Shown here: positions 10,766 through 24,100 of the stretch, in pieces
How the letters are laid out: each line of letters opens with the position of its first letter
Position numbering within the stretch: the stretch's first letter is position 1
Origin: Tachypleus tridentatus
Taxonomy: Eukaryota; Arthropoda; Merostomata; Xiphosura; Limulidae
Reading direction: 5' to 3'
Length of the DNA stretch: 64,000 nucleotides
Assembly (NCBI RefSeq): GCF_004210375.1
Contig: NC_134834.1
Location: 150,631,009 to 150,695,008, forward strand
The notes under the pieces: model-generated
Told to the model about the DNA's origin: nothing
Seen by the model: only the letters and a program-made list of their open reading frames with translations
Database searches by the model: none
Position numbers and translations under genes: made by a program

Positions 10766-12116
10766 TCAGACAAATTCGGGTTGAGCTGTTGACCTCATAT
10801 TGTCTTTTTCATTACTTTCCCCAAACACTAACACGTTTTGAGGTGTATTGGATGGTTGCATGTATTCTCCACTTAATACGGGATCAGTATCCAAGTGTGC
10901 TGTGCCCACTAATTCTTCCTGTGATTTCTGAGAGAACTGATTTCCCCAGTGGTTATGTTTGTTCTTTGTTTTACACTTTTTGGGTTTTCTTACACGGTTG
11001 CTTCGGCCTAGTAATAGAGAGGATCTATTATTCTTCCACATAACCTCTGATAGTTTACCTTCAGTTTCGAAGTGTTCCTCCTTTGAAGATTTTTGTGTTG
11101 GACGTCACTTGAATGTTTTCTCCAGAAAAGGTTTGATTCACTTGTTGACTTGTTAAGAGTATTGTCAAAAGGCAAAGGTATTTTGTACAAAGACATCATT
11201 GACTCACTCTTCACGGGAACCACAAACACGGCCTCTTCTGAGTCAGAACTGGTAGAGACACTTTCGCCACCAATATGGTCAAGGTCATTCATAGAGAACC
11301 AACTGTTTGGAGGGCGGAGTGAAACATTTTTACAGAGTTCTTCGGTGCGAACTCGGTATACGTGAAAGGGGATATTGTCATTAGACTGATGTCTTGTCTT
11401 CTGCACGGCCTTTTCAGTCTCGGGGATTCCTTTAACATGACAGAAATCTTTTGCAGAATCAATACGAATCACCAGGTCCTGTACAATTTCAGAATTACTG
11501 CTCTTGTCACTTGAGTTATCTGGATATTTCCAGACTTTGTCTTCTGATCCAGAAAGTTCCATCTCAGAGTCATACTTATAAAGGACATCACCAGACCGCA
11601 CATCTCCTAGGTAAGCATAGTGAAATTCAAAGTCGGCATTCGCAATTGTTGTGAGAGATCCGCCATACATTTCTTCTTCAGCTTCTGCACCACAACGGCT
11701 GAAGACATTGTCATCTGGTAGACTTGACTGGTAACTCAAACTGCTGAGATTATCAGAAAGAGTTGCATAAATATGGGTGTCGGTATCTTTCCATGAATCT
11801 ATTTGTATGCTGCTAAGTTTTGTTACATCATCATTCTCTGGCTGGGGTTTAATATGTACAACCGTCTGTAAGTTGTTTGTAAGGTGGGATGGATTCAGCA
11901 CTGTGTCTACTCCGTAGATACTTGGCAAAATGCGTTTCTTTGTCCCTGTTCTCCAAAGACTTTTCTTCTGTGCATTTGAATGTTGAGATTTGTTTTTCTT
12001 GCCAGGCGATCGACGATAATTTGTGATGATTCCAATTGGAGTGACTGATTCAAATGGACTTGGTTTAGTGTTCCCTTCTATGATATCTTCTAGGTACAAT
12101 GGGTAATGTCTGTCAT
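10766..12116 (-). CDS. GPCR exon 3: long cytoplasmic tail
   Basis: The acceptor CTTGTTTACAG precedes base 12116. The split codon with exon 2 is GAT (Asp). The first frame is open to a TAG at 11010-11008. A second frame is open from 11104 to the TGA at 10768-10766 and reads more naturally after an A5 run (11094-11090), giving [15 protein letters not shown], then a basic patch [15 protein letters not shown], and the end AQPEFV. One extra A in that run would join them, and exon length plus one base is then a whole number of codons. The tail starts [15 protein letters not shown], is Ser/Thr- and acidic-rich, and has many possible kinase sites (for example [12 protein letters not shown]). Short plus-strand frames over this exon are shadows. 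Confidence 0.72.
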
Positions 12117-15100
12117 CTGTAAACAAGTTAAGAAATATATATATACACATAATCTTGTCTTTTTAAAGATTTTTTTCTCATAGTGATATTTCAGTTGCTG
12201 ACTCGTATTTAATTGTAATATTTCAGACTTTTTATAAAACTAAGACCTAAGCTAATAAACAGCAGCTTGTTCTGTGTTCTATGAGTGTTATTTTAGCTGT
12301 GTTGAAATATAAACTATTTGGAAAAAAAGATTAAAACAAGAGTAAAAGCAAAGACTATTATTAACTTTTGTGACAGAAACAGAAGAATGGGACAGATTCC
12401 TCTCTGAATAATAGCAGGTGACGTTTTTTATGTATTCTGTAAATACAGTCATTGTCGTTTATTGTAGCATTTTGCATTTTAAAGGCGCCATTTAGTATTT
12501 TATGTTTCCTTACTAAGTAACCGAATTTTAGCTGGAAACGTGTAAAAATAGAACTACAAAGTTTTCCCTCGTGTGGGTTGACTCTTGACACCAAAGAACG
12601 TTAGCCAAAGACGGTAAACAACGTTCTGAAAGCAGCATACTTGGACAGTTTGTTTTATAGCCCAGAAGGCTGATTTGTTGATCAACAGGGTGCTCCCATA
12701 TTAAACTATTAGTTTAATAAGCTTTTATTATAGCACTATTGTTTTAATATTGTTAGTGCTTCGTATTCATGCCATATGGATTATTGTACTCTCCGATGTG
12801 GCATGGCATGATGGTTAGGGCACTTGACTCGCAGTCTACGGGATCGAAAGCCGTCACTGCACATGCCGACCTTTTCGACCGTTAGAGCATTATAATGTAC
12901 CTTCAACATCACCATCAGTCTGTAAAGAACTGTTCAGGAGTTAGTGATTTTGGCAACATTTCGTCTAATCTATCACACCAGAATAGGCTCTTCAATAGTT
13001 TACTTGAAATTCAACAAACAAACTCTGTTGTTGTCAACACAATTTACAGTTGACATTAAACATAGTTAGTCAAAATGTTTTACCAGTCTGGTTGTTAATA
13101 GAAATGTATTAACAGTCTTGTTGTTAATAGAGATGTATTGCCAGTCTTGTTATAAATACAGAGATGTATGACCAGTCTTGTTGTTAATAGAGATGTATTA
13201 CCACTCTTGTTGTTAATAGAGAGACGTATTACCAGTCTTGCTGTTAATAGAGAAACGTATTACCAGTCTCATTGTTAATGCAGAGATGTATTACTTGTTG
13301 TTAATAGAGATGTATTACAAGTCTTGTTGTTAATACAGAGATGTATTACTTGTTGTTAATAGAGACATATTACCAGTCTTGTTGTTAATAGAGACATATT
13401 ACAAGTCTTGTTGTTAATAGAGACATATTACCAGTCTTGTTGTTAATAGAGACATATTACAAGTCTTGTTGTTAATACAGAGATGTATTACTTGTTAATA
13501 GAGACATATTACCAGTCTTGTTGTTAATAGAGACATATTACCAGTCTTGTTGTTAATAGAGACATATTACAAGTCTTGTTGTTAATAGAGACATATTACC
13601 AGTCTTGTTGTTAATAGAGACATATTACAAGTCTTGTTGTTAATAGAGACATATTACCAGTCTTGTTGTTAATAGAGACATATTACCAGTCTTGTTGTTA
13701 ATAGAGACATATTACCAGTCTTGTTGTTAATAGAGACATATTACCAGTCTTGTTGTTAATAGAGACATATTACAAGTCTTGTTGTTAATAGAGACATATT
13801 ACCAGTCTTGTTGTTAATAGAGACATATTACAAGTCTTGTTGTTAATAGAGACATATTACCAGTCTTGTTGTTAATAGAGACATATTACAAGTCTTGTTG
13901 TTAATAGAGACATATTACAAGTCTTGTTGTTAATAGAGACATATTACCAGTCTTGTTGTTAATAGAGACATATTACAAGTCTTGTTGTTAATAGAGACAT
14001 ATTACCAGTCTTGTTGTTAATAGAGACATATTACAAGTCTTGTTGTTAATAGAGACATATTACCAGTCTTGTTGTTAATAGAGACATATTACAAGTCTTG
14101 TTGTTAATAGAGACATATTACAAGTCTTGTTGTTAATAGAGACATATTACCAGTCTTGTTGTTAATAGAGACATATTACAAGTCTTGTTGTTAATAGAGA
14201 CATATTACCAGTCTTGTTGTTAATAGAGACATATTACAAGTCTTGTTGTTAATAGAGACATATTACCAGTCTTGTTGTTAATAGAGACATATTACAAGTC
14301 TTGTTGTTAATAGAGACATATTACAAGTCTTGTTGTTAATAGAGACATATTACCAGTCTTGTTGTTAATAGAGACATATTACAAGTCTTGTTGTTAATAG
14401 AGACATATTACCAGTCTTGTTGTTAATAGAGACATATTACAAGTCTTGTTGTTAATAGAGACATATTACCAGTCTTGTTGTTAATAGAGACATATTACAA
14501 GTCTTGTTGTTAATAGAGACATATTACCAGTCTTGTTGTTAATAGAGACATATTACAAGTCTTGTTGTTAATAGAGACATATTACCAGTCTTGTTGTTAA
14601 TAGAGACATATTACAAGTCTTGTTGTTAATAGAGACATATTACCAGTCTTGTTGTTAATAGAGACATATTACCAGTCTTGTTGTTAATAGAGACATATTA
14701 CAAGTCTTGTTGTTAATAGAGACATATTACCAGTCTTGTTGTTAATAGAGACATATTACAAGTCTTGTTGTTAATAGAGACATATTACCAGTCTTGTTGT
14801 TAATAGAGACATATTACAAGTCTTGTTGTTAATAGAGACATATTACCAGTCTTGTTGTTAATAGAGACATATTACCAGTCTTGTTGTTAATAGAGACATA
14901 TTATCAGTCTTGTTGTTAATAGAAACGTATTACAAGTCTTATTGTTAATATAGAGATGAGACATGCTTTTGCAGCTTTATTTGGATGTTTTTAGTTTTTC
15001 ATTAAATGTTAATTTGGAAGTCATTCGTAGTACTAAAAGTGTTATTACTCTTTGAACACCAAAATATATATATTTGGGTGCAATTAATATTTTATTGAGT

Positions 15101-18100
15101 TACATCAACATTCTTGTCTATTTAACATAACACAGTTTGTCATTACGTTAACACATAACTTTTACTACTAAAATCTTTTTTTTTTATACATACCTCCGAA
15201 GTCGGAAAACTTCCCACTTCGACGTTGAAAAGCATGTCGTAAGGCTGAGCGATGTTGTGGGTCAGTGAAATAAAACAGAAGTGGAATCGCTAATCCTTCT
15301 ACTAATCTCAGCCACAAAATAATGTTCTCGTGCCATGAGGACCAAAAAGGCGGTGTCAGCATTGCGAGGATATTGAGGACCTGAGAGACAAACAGGAAAT
15401 ACTTTGGCATTAATTGTTAGAAAACGAGTTTTAGAAATGGTGATACGTTTGAAACTATTCTTTAAACCTTTTAAAGAAAAACTAGCTAAAGTTTGGAGAG
15501 AATTTTCATAAACGTGACGTTCGAAGTCGGTGTGTTTGTTTTGGAATTTCGCACAAAGCTACTCGAGGGCTATCTGTGCTAGCCGTCCCTAATTTAGCAG
15601 TGTAAGACTAGAGGGAAGGCAGTTAGTCATCACCACCCACCGCCAACTCTTGGGCTACTCTTTTACCAACGAATAGTGGGATTGACCGTCACATTATAAC
15701 GCCCCCACGGCTGGGAGGGCGAGCATGTTTGGCGCGACTTGGGCGCGAACCCGCAACCCTCAGATTACGAAGCGCACGCCATAACGCGCTAGGCCATGCC
15801 AGGCCCTTTAGAAGTCGGGAAATGATTGTCATTCAATCAATAGCTTAGTAGCAGCATTTTTTGAAACGGAAATTACCAAATGAAGCCTTTATCGTTTCAT
15901 TTCCTACACCTTTTCGTGGACTAAGAGAAATTAGTTAAGGACCTATGTTTGTGGTAGGCTTGATCCAGATGATATTCTAGTTATGGTGTTCTACGAAAGG
16001 CCTCCTCGGCAGTAACTTATGAAAGCATTTTTTATTGGAAAATTTAAGAGAATTCAGAAAATAAACACGCAGTTTTTGTGGTGATTTTTCTCACATGTGT
16101 TAAGCCTATTTATTTCTAATGCTTTGTCATTTTTTTAGTGGTTTAGTCCTCGAAATACAAGTTTTCTTCACCCAAGGACTTCTGGAATGTGCAGTAAATA
16201 AAATTGATGCAAGATAATATATTTTATTAACATAGAAATTATACTACAATAATTTACGCGGAAAAGAATAATTTTATTGCGAAAGCTTAGTTTTAATTAT
16301 AACACATGAAATGTCGGTAGAACTAACAATAGATATTAGCATTTTGAGTAATGAGTGTTAAAGAGTAAATAATGTTACGCCGCAAGTATGTGCATAAAGT
16401 TAGTATAGTCTACCTGAAAGGATGAAAATTACATATCTCAAGGAGTAGGCGTCACATATAAGAAACTGGTATTTCTTTTGTACAGTGTCTGTCTTCATCA
16501 GTGTGTCTTTGTCGTCGTCCATTTTTTATTATTCTATTTTGTAGGAGATCCTGAAAGACACGCCTCAGATCGGTTAGGCCTTATTTGTTTTCATCCCGGA
16601 TCTTCGCGGTGGCTTCTTCACGTGACCTCAGTCTGCGAAACCTTTCCCGCCCGGGACCTGCACGACCTTAAACGCAACATAATTCTTGTCGCGGTTACGG
16701 TCACGCGCCCACCCATTGATTAACAAAATAATTAATGTCATCAGTGTCCCTGTTGTTAAGCGTTGAATTTTCTGTCGAAATGAAGAATCTTCTGAGTGAC
16801 TTGCTAAGTTTATGGGAAAGTTGTCTGAAGTGTTTATTAACAATGTGTATCACATTACTGATTCCAATGAAGGCATTGGATTGTTGATTCTTCTGGAGGA
16901 AACAACGAGTCAGTCTGTTTGTTAACACTGATAGATATGAGATTGTTGATTCCTTTGGATGAAATAACGAGTCAGTGAGACCTCTAGCCAGATTCTTTTG
17001 GTATTAATAAACTCCAAGACACGGCTTGAAATATAGGTAATAAAATATATATAGTATATAAAGTATATAAACATAATAAATGCTTTATTGTTTTGTAAAG
17101 ACAATAATGTACCTTATCTTAAAACTATAGAGAACGTATATGATGTACTTATGTTAAAACTATAGTGTACCGTTGTAATAAAACTATATAAAACATATTA
17201 TTTACAGTAGGTCTCTGTGACTTGTTAGCAGTAAATTTTGTTAAAGAAACAGCAATACAATCCAGCTGCTTTATAATTAAAACAAGTCAAATGTATAGTC
17301 AAGTATTCGTTACACTGTTGGTTACGACAGTTGTATCCATGTCTTTAAATAATTATTTATTTCGTCAGAGTTAACACAAATTGGTTCAGTTGCTTCAGAA
17401 CACAACTGACAAGAGGAATTATACTTTTCCGCAATTATTACATTACAGTCTGTGAAAATTTCACTTGAAAAATCGCCACTATACCCTCTTTATTGATAAA
17501 CTCACACTCGAGCAATCTAGATCTAAATAATCTATGTTTATTTATACCCTGACGAAAGTGAGAACATTTCACGCAATTATAAATATTCTGATTCAATAAT
17601 ACTCACTTAAAACATCGATAAAAACTCAGATAAAAAGCATGACGCAACAATATAGCAGTCTATAGGTCAGTATTATTGACTGTACATGCTATACAACGTA
17701 TGATTAGTAAACAATTACATATGAAAATTTACCATAAATTCTCGCTTGTAAGCATAACTAAGTATGACACCTGCGTTATATAAACTATTCAAATCATAAC
17801 GCTCGCATTAAAATAAAACAGTCGTTTATTTGTGGCAGCTACACGTGGTTTTGAGCACAGACAACTAATTTTTTGCCGTCCCAAGGTATATATCCTCGCA
17901 CACAAAATAATATAATCAGTATCCTAGAATATGACCTAATCCAAGTATAAGTCATTGATGAAGTAAGAAGGTTGGATTTTGCTCTGTTTTTAATAATTAA
18001 GTCATTTCTCACAAGATAACACATTTACCTTTATGTCCTCCAATAATAATTTATTGACTTTGTTAATAAGCTACAGAAAGTCAAGGCAACAAATATTGTA

Positions 18101-21100
18101 TGTGTAATTACAGGTATCTTGATTAATGTAAGATTATCTCTAAATGAATTGCATGGTCCAGAATGTGATGGAGCATCCACCATGGCTGACGAAAGATTTG
18201 GTGTCAAAATCAAGTTCAAGATATGCAAAGCACGGCGTTATACACTCATTGCACTGGTCATTCACGTAATCTTGCTAATACGAAATATCCACAAAGTTAA
18301 AGGAATAACTAGTTTGGCTAAATCATACCCTAAACGTTCCGAACTAACATTTCGACCTTCTTAGATTATATTCAGGTTAACAAAGAGAGTTTGCAACTGA
18401 CCATTGCCGAGCACATGTCTTAGGGGTGAGATTGTAAACATGTACGGGTTTGTAGGTGGCGTTGCAGTTAGATATCAGGCTATTAATTAGTACAGGTATA
18501 AAAGTGTTCCTTTATATTGGTTTAATTTTGGTTTTAGTTGCTGTATAAGTAGGGCTTCTTTGATTTTGCGTTTATTTATATTTGTTTCCCTACTTAATAT
18601 CTGGGTGTTTTCTATGGTTATGTTGTGTTTATTTGATTTGCAGTGTTCAAAAATGTGTGAAAGTGTTGTTTTTTTTTGTTCTTTGAATCTGGTTTCTATT
18701 TTTCTGCTTGTTTCTCCAATATGGAAGTCGCGGCTATTGTTGTAATGTACTTTATAAATCATGTTGGTGTTGTGTTTGTCAGTGTAGTTTTTACATAGCA
18801 TGGACTTTAGTTTTGTACCTGGTTTTTGAATAAATTTGGTGTTTACTGGAATGTTGTGTTTTGTTATGAGTTTTTTTTTTCCAAATGTTGGTTATTTTTT
18901 CGCTGTTGTCGGGAATATAATGTATGTAGCAGTGTAAGGTTTTATAGTTTGTTGTATCTTGGGATTTATTATTGTTTGTTTGTTGTTGATTGTTTTGTTG
19001 ATATGGGTGTGTACGTATAATTTTTTCAACATAGTATGTGCACCCGATAAAATCTAAACCTAAGCAGTGGACAACTGTGTATTAATACTACATAAATAAC
19101 TTATCACAATTATATTGTTTTTACTGTAAAGATACACAAGTCTTTAATTTTAAAACGTGATTTTCGTTTGATCGCAGCTGACAAGGTGTACTTTGGCAGT
19201 TGTGAACGCTCTCTATAATAATGAGAAAAATGACACATTAGGGACATATAGGGAAGGAAGTTAGGGCTTGAACCTACCGACTTGTACACGTCACTGATTT
19301 GAGGTCATAACACAAACTCATTTAGGGTCAGCCCTACATTTTCCCGCTTTTAAAGTGCCTTAGTTTCCTAAAAAATTTATTCTTTAACTAATTGAATATT
19401 TAGGTTGAAATTTCAACCAAAGTTCTGACCTCGGTGACCTCCTAGGTTGCTACGGACACGATTTCCTACATTATTTGTAACTAAAGTATGTTAGAATTGT
19501 TATTTTTTTGTAATTAAGCACAAAGTTACATAGTAGGCTATCTGTGATCTGCTCATTACGGGTATCGCAACCCGGTTTCTAGCGTTGTATGTCCACAGAC
19601 ATGCTGCTGTGCCACTAGTGGGGGGCTTGTTGAAAGGTATACGATTTTTATACTAATGTGATAAAGCATATTTACAAGTAGCATTTTCATTTAGCCTCTA
19701 GATGGCAACAAGGACATAAGGAATGTCTTTATGTTGGAACTTCTCTCGAAGCATCTGGATCGTCCAGCTAATTATATAGGTCATAAAACCACTCCTTGAG
19801 CTGGACAAATCATCATTCTGGCAGTTACTCTTAGAAATAGAGCGGAGATAAATATAAATAGGCTGTACAGAGCGTTCCAGAAATCTGGGCTTATGGGGAA
19901 TATAGACATTATAATCTTGCAGTTAAACAATCACATTTCTAATTTCTGGAAAGAAAATACCCATATGACACACTATGCCAATAATTGATGTGCATGTGGC
20001 TGTTAATGGCATACACAGTTTGAATAATAAATAAATAAATAAAGAATACGCTGTGTATTTCTCCGTATAGGTCCTTAATTTTGGGATATCCTATGCTGCA
20101 ATGAAACAGTGAGCCTTCTCAGAAATAAGTGCACACGGAGCTCAATATGTTATTTAGATGAAGTTTTTAAAGACGTGCATGTGGCCGTCTTACACATTCC
20201 ACACCTAAGTGCTGAGGAATAAGTTAGTAAAGGACTCGCAAGGCCCAAGTTTTTAGTCATTAGTGCATCCGAATGGGGTTCTGTAAATTTCGGGTTCGAG
20301 ACGTGTAGCTGTTAAACTTTCGATTTCTGGTGCATTACAAGAACGACAGCGAAAGTACCGAGAGAAGCTACTTATGGCGGCAGGTGTTGTTTAATACTTG
20401 CCCTCCCTACGGTCCATACTTCACAATCGGATACCAAGATGTCTGGGTAGAGTTTAACTAAACATTCAACCTAACGTCATGACACAAAGTGTTTGAGTAG
20501 AGTTTAACTAAACACCCAATCTAACGTCTTGACCCAAAGTGTCTGAGTAGAGTTTAACTAAACACCCAACCTAACTTCTTAAACCAAAGTAAGTAAGTAG
20601 AGTTTAACTAAACATTCAAACATATATTTTTCAGTTTTATATTTTACTAAGATCTTTTTCTGTCAGTAATATGTAGACAGACTAATTAAAGTGTATATTA
20701 TGTGCTATAGTGTTTAATGTTGTAACCTGAAATACAGTTATAATATCTATAATATATTATACTAACACACATCTACATAAGTTTTTTATATAAATTAAAC
20801 GACAAATAAACTGTTTATAAACAAATAACCAAAAATAGGAGGAGCAGAAAGTGTTCGTACAGTTCAGAACATGTGAAAAAACTGATATTCCCATAAAAAA
20901 TTTAATCAGTGATGTCGAGAAACCCACTTGTTGAGAAATTTATATGCAAAAACGGCTCGTTTGGGTTGAGAAAATATTTTACATAGAAGAGCGAACAACG
21001 TTTCGACCTTCTTCGGTCATCGTCAGGTTCACAAAGAAAGAGGTAACTGACCGGAAGCTGACCACACGTTTGAAAGGGGTTGTGTAACTGTGTGTCGAAA

Positions 21101-24100
21101 TGTAGAGGGCGGTATTAGATGTTTGAATATATAATTTTATTTATTTTATTATATCAATATAGGTATAAAGGCGTTCCTTTATATTGGTTTATTTTGGGTT
21201 TAAGTTGTTGTATAAGTAAGGCTTCTTTAATTTTGCGTTTGTTTATGTTTGTTTCTTTATTTAGTATTTGAGTGTTTTCTATGGTTATGTTGTGTTTATT
21301 TGACTTGCAGTGTTCGAAAACGTGTGAAAAATACAAGTCTCGTGTGTCTCTTTCCGGAATTGCTATACAACTTAATGTGCCGAAATCTACTGTTCAAAGC
21401 ATAATTGCCAAGTTTAAGCTTACAGGATCAACTGCTAACCTAACTTGTTCTGGACGTTCCACTAAAATTCCAGAGAGAACCAAGAGGAAGGTTCTCAGAG
21501 AAGTTAGTAGGAACCCTCGTTTAACACGTAATGACATACAGAAACTGGTAAGGGGAAACTGGGGTTGAAGTAAGCACTTCTACAGTTCTTCTGGGTTCAA
21601 AGCATGCCGTCCTCGTAGAACTCCATATTTAAAGCCTGTTCATTTAGAAGCACGATTGAGGTATGCAAGAAAGCATGTAGATAAACCCTTTACCTATTGG
21701 AAGAGTATTCTTTGGTCAGACGAGACTAAAATCGAGCTTTTCGGCCACAATGATGTTTGTTAAGGGGGAACGAAATCGTTCAGTGAACACCGTCCATACA
21801 GTTAAACACGGAGGTGGCTCGATCATGTTATGGGGTTTCTTCAGCTCTTCTGGTGTAGGTAGCCTTCACCGCATCAACGGAATCATGAAAAAAGAAGAGT
21901 ACGTTGATATATTAGGCACTTATATCAAGAATGATGCCCGGAACTTGCGGCTTGGGCGTCGTTGGATCTTCCAGCACGACAATAACCCTAAGCACACATC
22001 GAAATATATGCAATCCTGGTTACAGAGGAATCATATAAGTGTTCTGGAGTGGCCATTGCAGTCACCTGATCAACCCAATTGAAAACGTTTGGCATGAATT
22101 GAAGACCAGGGTTCATCAACGTCATCCGAAAAACTTGTAAGAGTTGGAGGGCTTCTGTAAAGAAGAGTGGTAGAAAATACCAGTCGAGTACTGTCAAACG
22201 ATCATGGAAGGCTATAAGGAGAGATTGCGCCAAGTAATTCATCTGAAAGTCTACACAACTGACCATTAAAGTTGACGCACGAACACTTTCTGCCCCTCCT
22301 ATTTTTTATTTGTTTATAAACAGTTTATTTGTCGTTCAATTTACATAAAAATGTATGTAGATGTGTGTTAGTATAATATTTATAATATATTCTTCCTTCA
22401 TTATCCTAATCGTAATACTTTGTAAGTTATGAGGAAAAAACTACTCACGACGCAGGGGTACGAACACTTTCTGTCGTAACTGTAGCTTTGTTGTCTTTAA
22501 ATTATATTGAAGTTTAACAATAGAAAGATTCCTTTCCTTTATTTATAAGAACCAACAGTAAAAGCTACATATTATTGCTAGCCAGGTGTTAAATTCAGAT
22601 TTTCAGGCCAACAGAAAACTCCTAATCATGTAAATTTTAAAGATAATGTGTTATTTCGAAGGTCACTTTCGAATGTGTACCAGATTTTAATTCTGTCATG
22701 TTCCACAATTTTGCGTTTCGTGTGATTCAGTGGACTTGCTGCACTATATTTGAGTTTTATACTTGGACCACCAGGGGATACAATACGAGGTAGAGGTCAT
22801 ATGACCTGAGAAATATTGTATAAACGTCATAAAATAAGCGAGTCTTTAAGTCCACAGACTGAACCTGAAACACAGTTTACTACCATTCCAAAATAAGCGA
22901 GTTTTTAAGTCCACAGACTGACTGAACGTGAAACACAGTTTACTACCATTCCAAAATATTACACTGAACAAGGAACACTGGTTATTCAGATGTCTTTAAA
23001 CCGTATGATATTTTATTAGTTCTTGTGTTATTATTTCATATTTTAATTTCTATGACATCTTGTATAATTGGCATTACAAAGTACGAATACATTGTAGATT
23101 AGTATAGTGTTTTTTACGATGAAAAATCGTTTAGAATTGAACCGACAAGTTAAATGGTATTGATAAAACGTCAATTTAATCTGTTAAACCTAATAACGTG
23201 ACAGTTTATTTGAACGAAACATTTGGCTGCAAACACTCACGCAATAATTCAAAATGTTACGAAAATATTTTCCAAATGAATATATGTGCTTTACTTAAGA
23301 ATACAAAGAAAAAAAAGACACAAACGGAATTTTTTTGTACTTTACTGTAGAGAAAGTATATACAATAACAAAAAGAATTGAGATATTAAGGTTATATTCA
23401 AATATCTTACATAATTAGTTCGATTAGTATAACAATGTTTAAAATGAAACATTGAAATCACGTTTGAGTCAGAGAAAGATGAAAGAATAGGTTTGGTTTG
23501 TTTCGAATTTCGCGCAAAGCAACACGAGTGCTATCTGCGCTAATTTAGCAGTGTAAGACGAGAAGGAAGGTAGCTAGTCATCACCACACACCGCCAACTC
23601 TTGGGCTAATCTTTTACCAACAAATAGTGGGATTGACCGCCACATAATAACGTCCACACGACTTAAAGAGCGAGCATGTTTGGTGAGATGGGGGTTCAAA
23701 CCCTCAAACCTCGGATTATGCATCGAATTTCTTAACCACCTGGCTATGCCGAGCCGAGAAGAGAATAGGCTTACTGAATTTTAAGTTAGTGTATCAATCG
23801 CACGATATTTTAAACATTGTGGTTAATTTTGTCGAGTATCGAAAGGTCCTTTCCCCTAATTTTATTTATTTATTGTTGCAGTTTTGTTTCTGTTACAGAA
23901 TTAGGAAACATGTAATTATGGGTTCAGTTACCTTCTTGGACTGGAGAAGGTGGTAGGGGGTATTTACAATCTTTTTATAGTTAGTTCACTTTTTTCTTGT
24001 ATTTAAAATATATGACAACTCAACAAATACTGTTTGTCTAAACGGTGTCTAAGTTGGTGAAGTTTTGTATATTTTATATCGAACTGAACTCCTATGATCG

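Larger units (their letters stand above)
12117..15193 (-). other. GPCR intron 2
   Basis: Bounded by the donor GAG|GTATGT at 15194/15193 and the acceptor TTTACAG|AT at 12117/12116. About 60 percent of its 3.1 kb is the 29-bp minisatellite at 13.1-15.0 kb. The remainder is AT-rich DNA plus a decayed SINE. Phase 1. Confidence 0.75.
20720..22490 (+). mobile_element. Tc1-type transposon, disrupted by a nested element
   Basis: Inverted termini of roughly 110 bp are seen. The left part includes AACGACAAATAAACTG and AGGAGGAGCAGAAAGTG; the right part carries their complements at 22276-22370. A second copy of the CGAACACTTTCTG motif at 22463-22488 suggests an IR/DR-type end; its left counterpart is not found. 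Transposase pieces run in order: the helix-turn-helix region ([16 protein letters not shown], 21340), the first Asp in [13 protein letters not shown] (21709), [14 protein letters not shown] (21800), the second Asp in [13 protein letters not shown] (21965), and the third acidic site in [10 protein letters not shown] (22076). Stops and shifts make it a pseudogene. The 5' leader is interrupted by a Penelope-like fragment. Confidence 0.85.

Noticed and set aside
10789-11365. Plus-strand frames opposite GPCR exon 3
   Set aside because: Shadows of the real coding strand; no initiation or domain evidence.
13085-14960. CRISPR array
   Set aside because: Units are contiguous 29-mers with no unique spacers, in an animal-type intron.
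18119-18364. Plus frame of 81 codons starting before the Penelope element
   Set aside because: Its second half is antisense pLTR sequence; no domain.
21272-21568. A 98-codon frame joining two parts
   Set aside because: It fuses antisense Penelope sequence to the Tc1 transposase start across the nested-insertion boundary; accidental.
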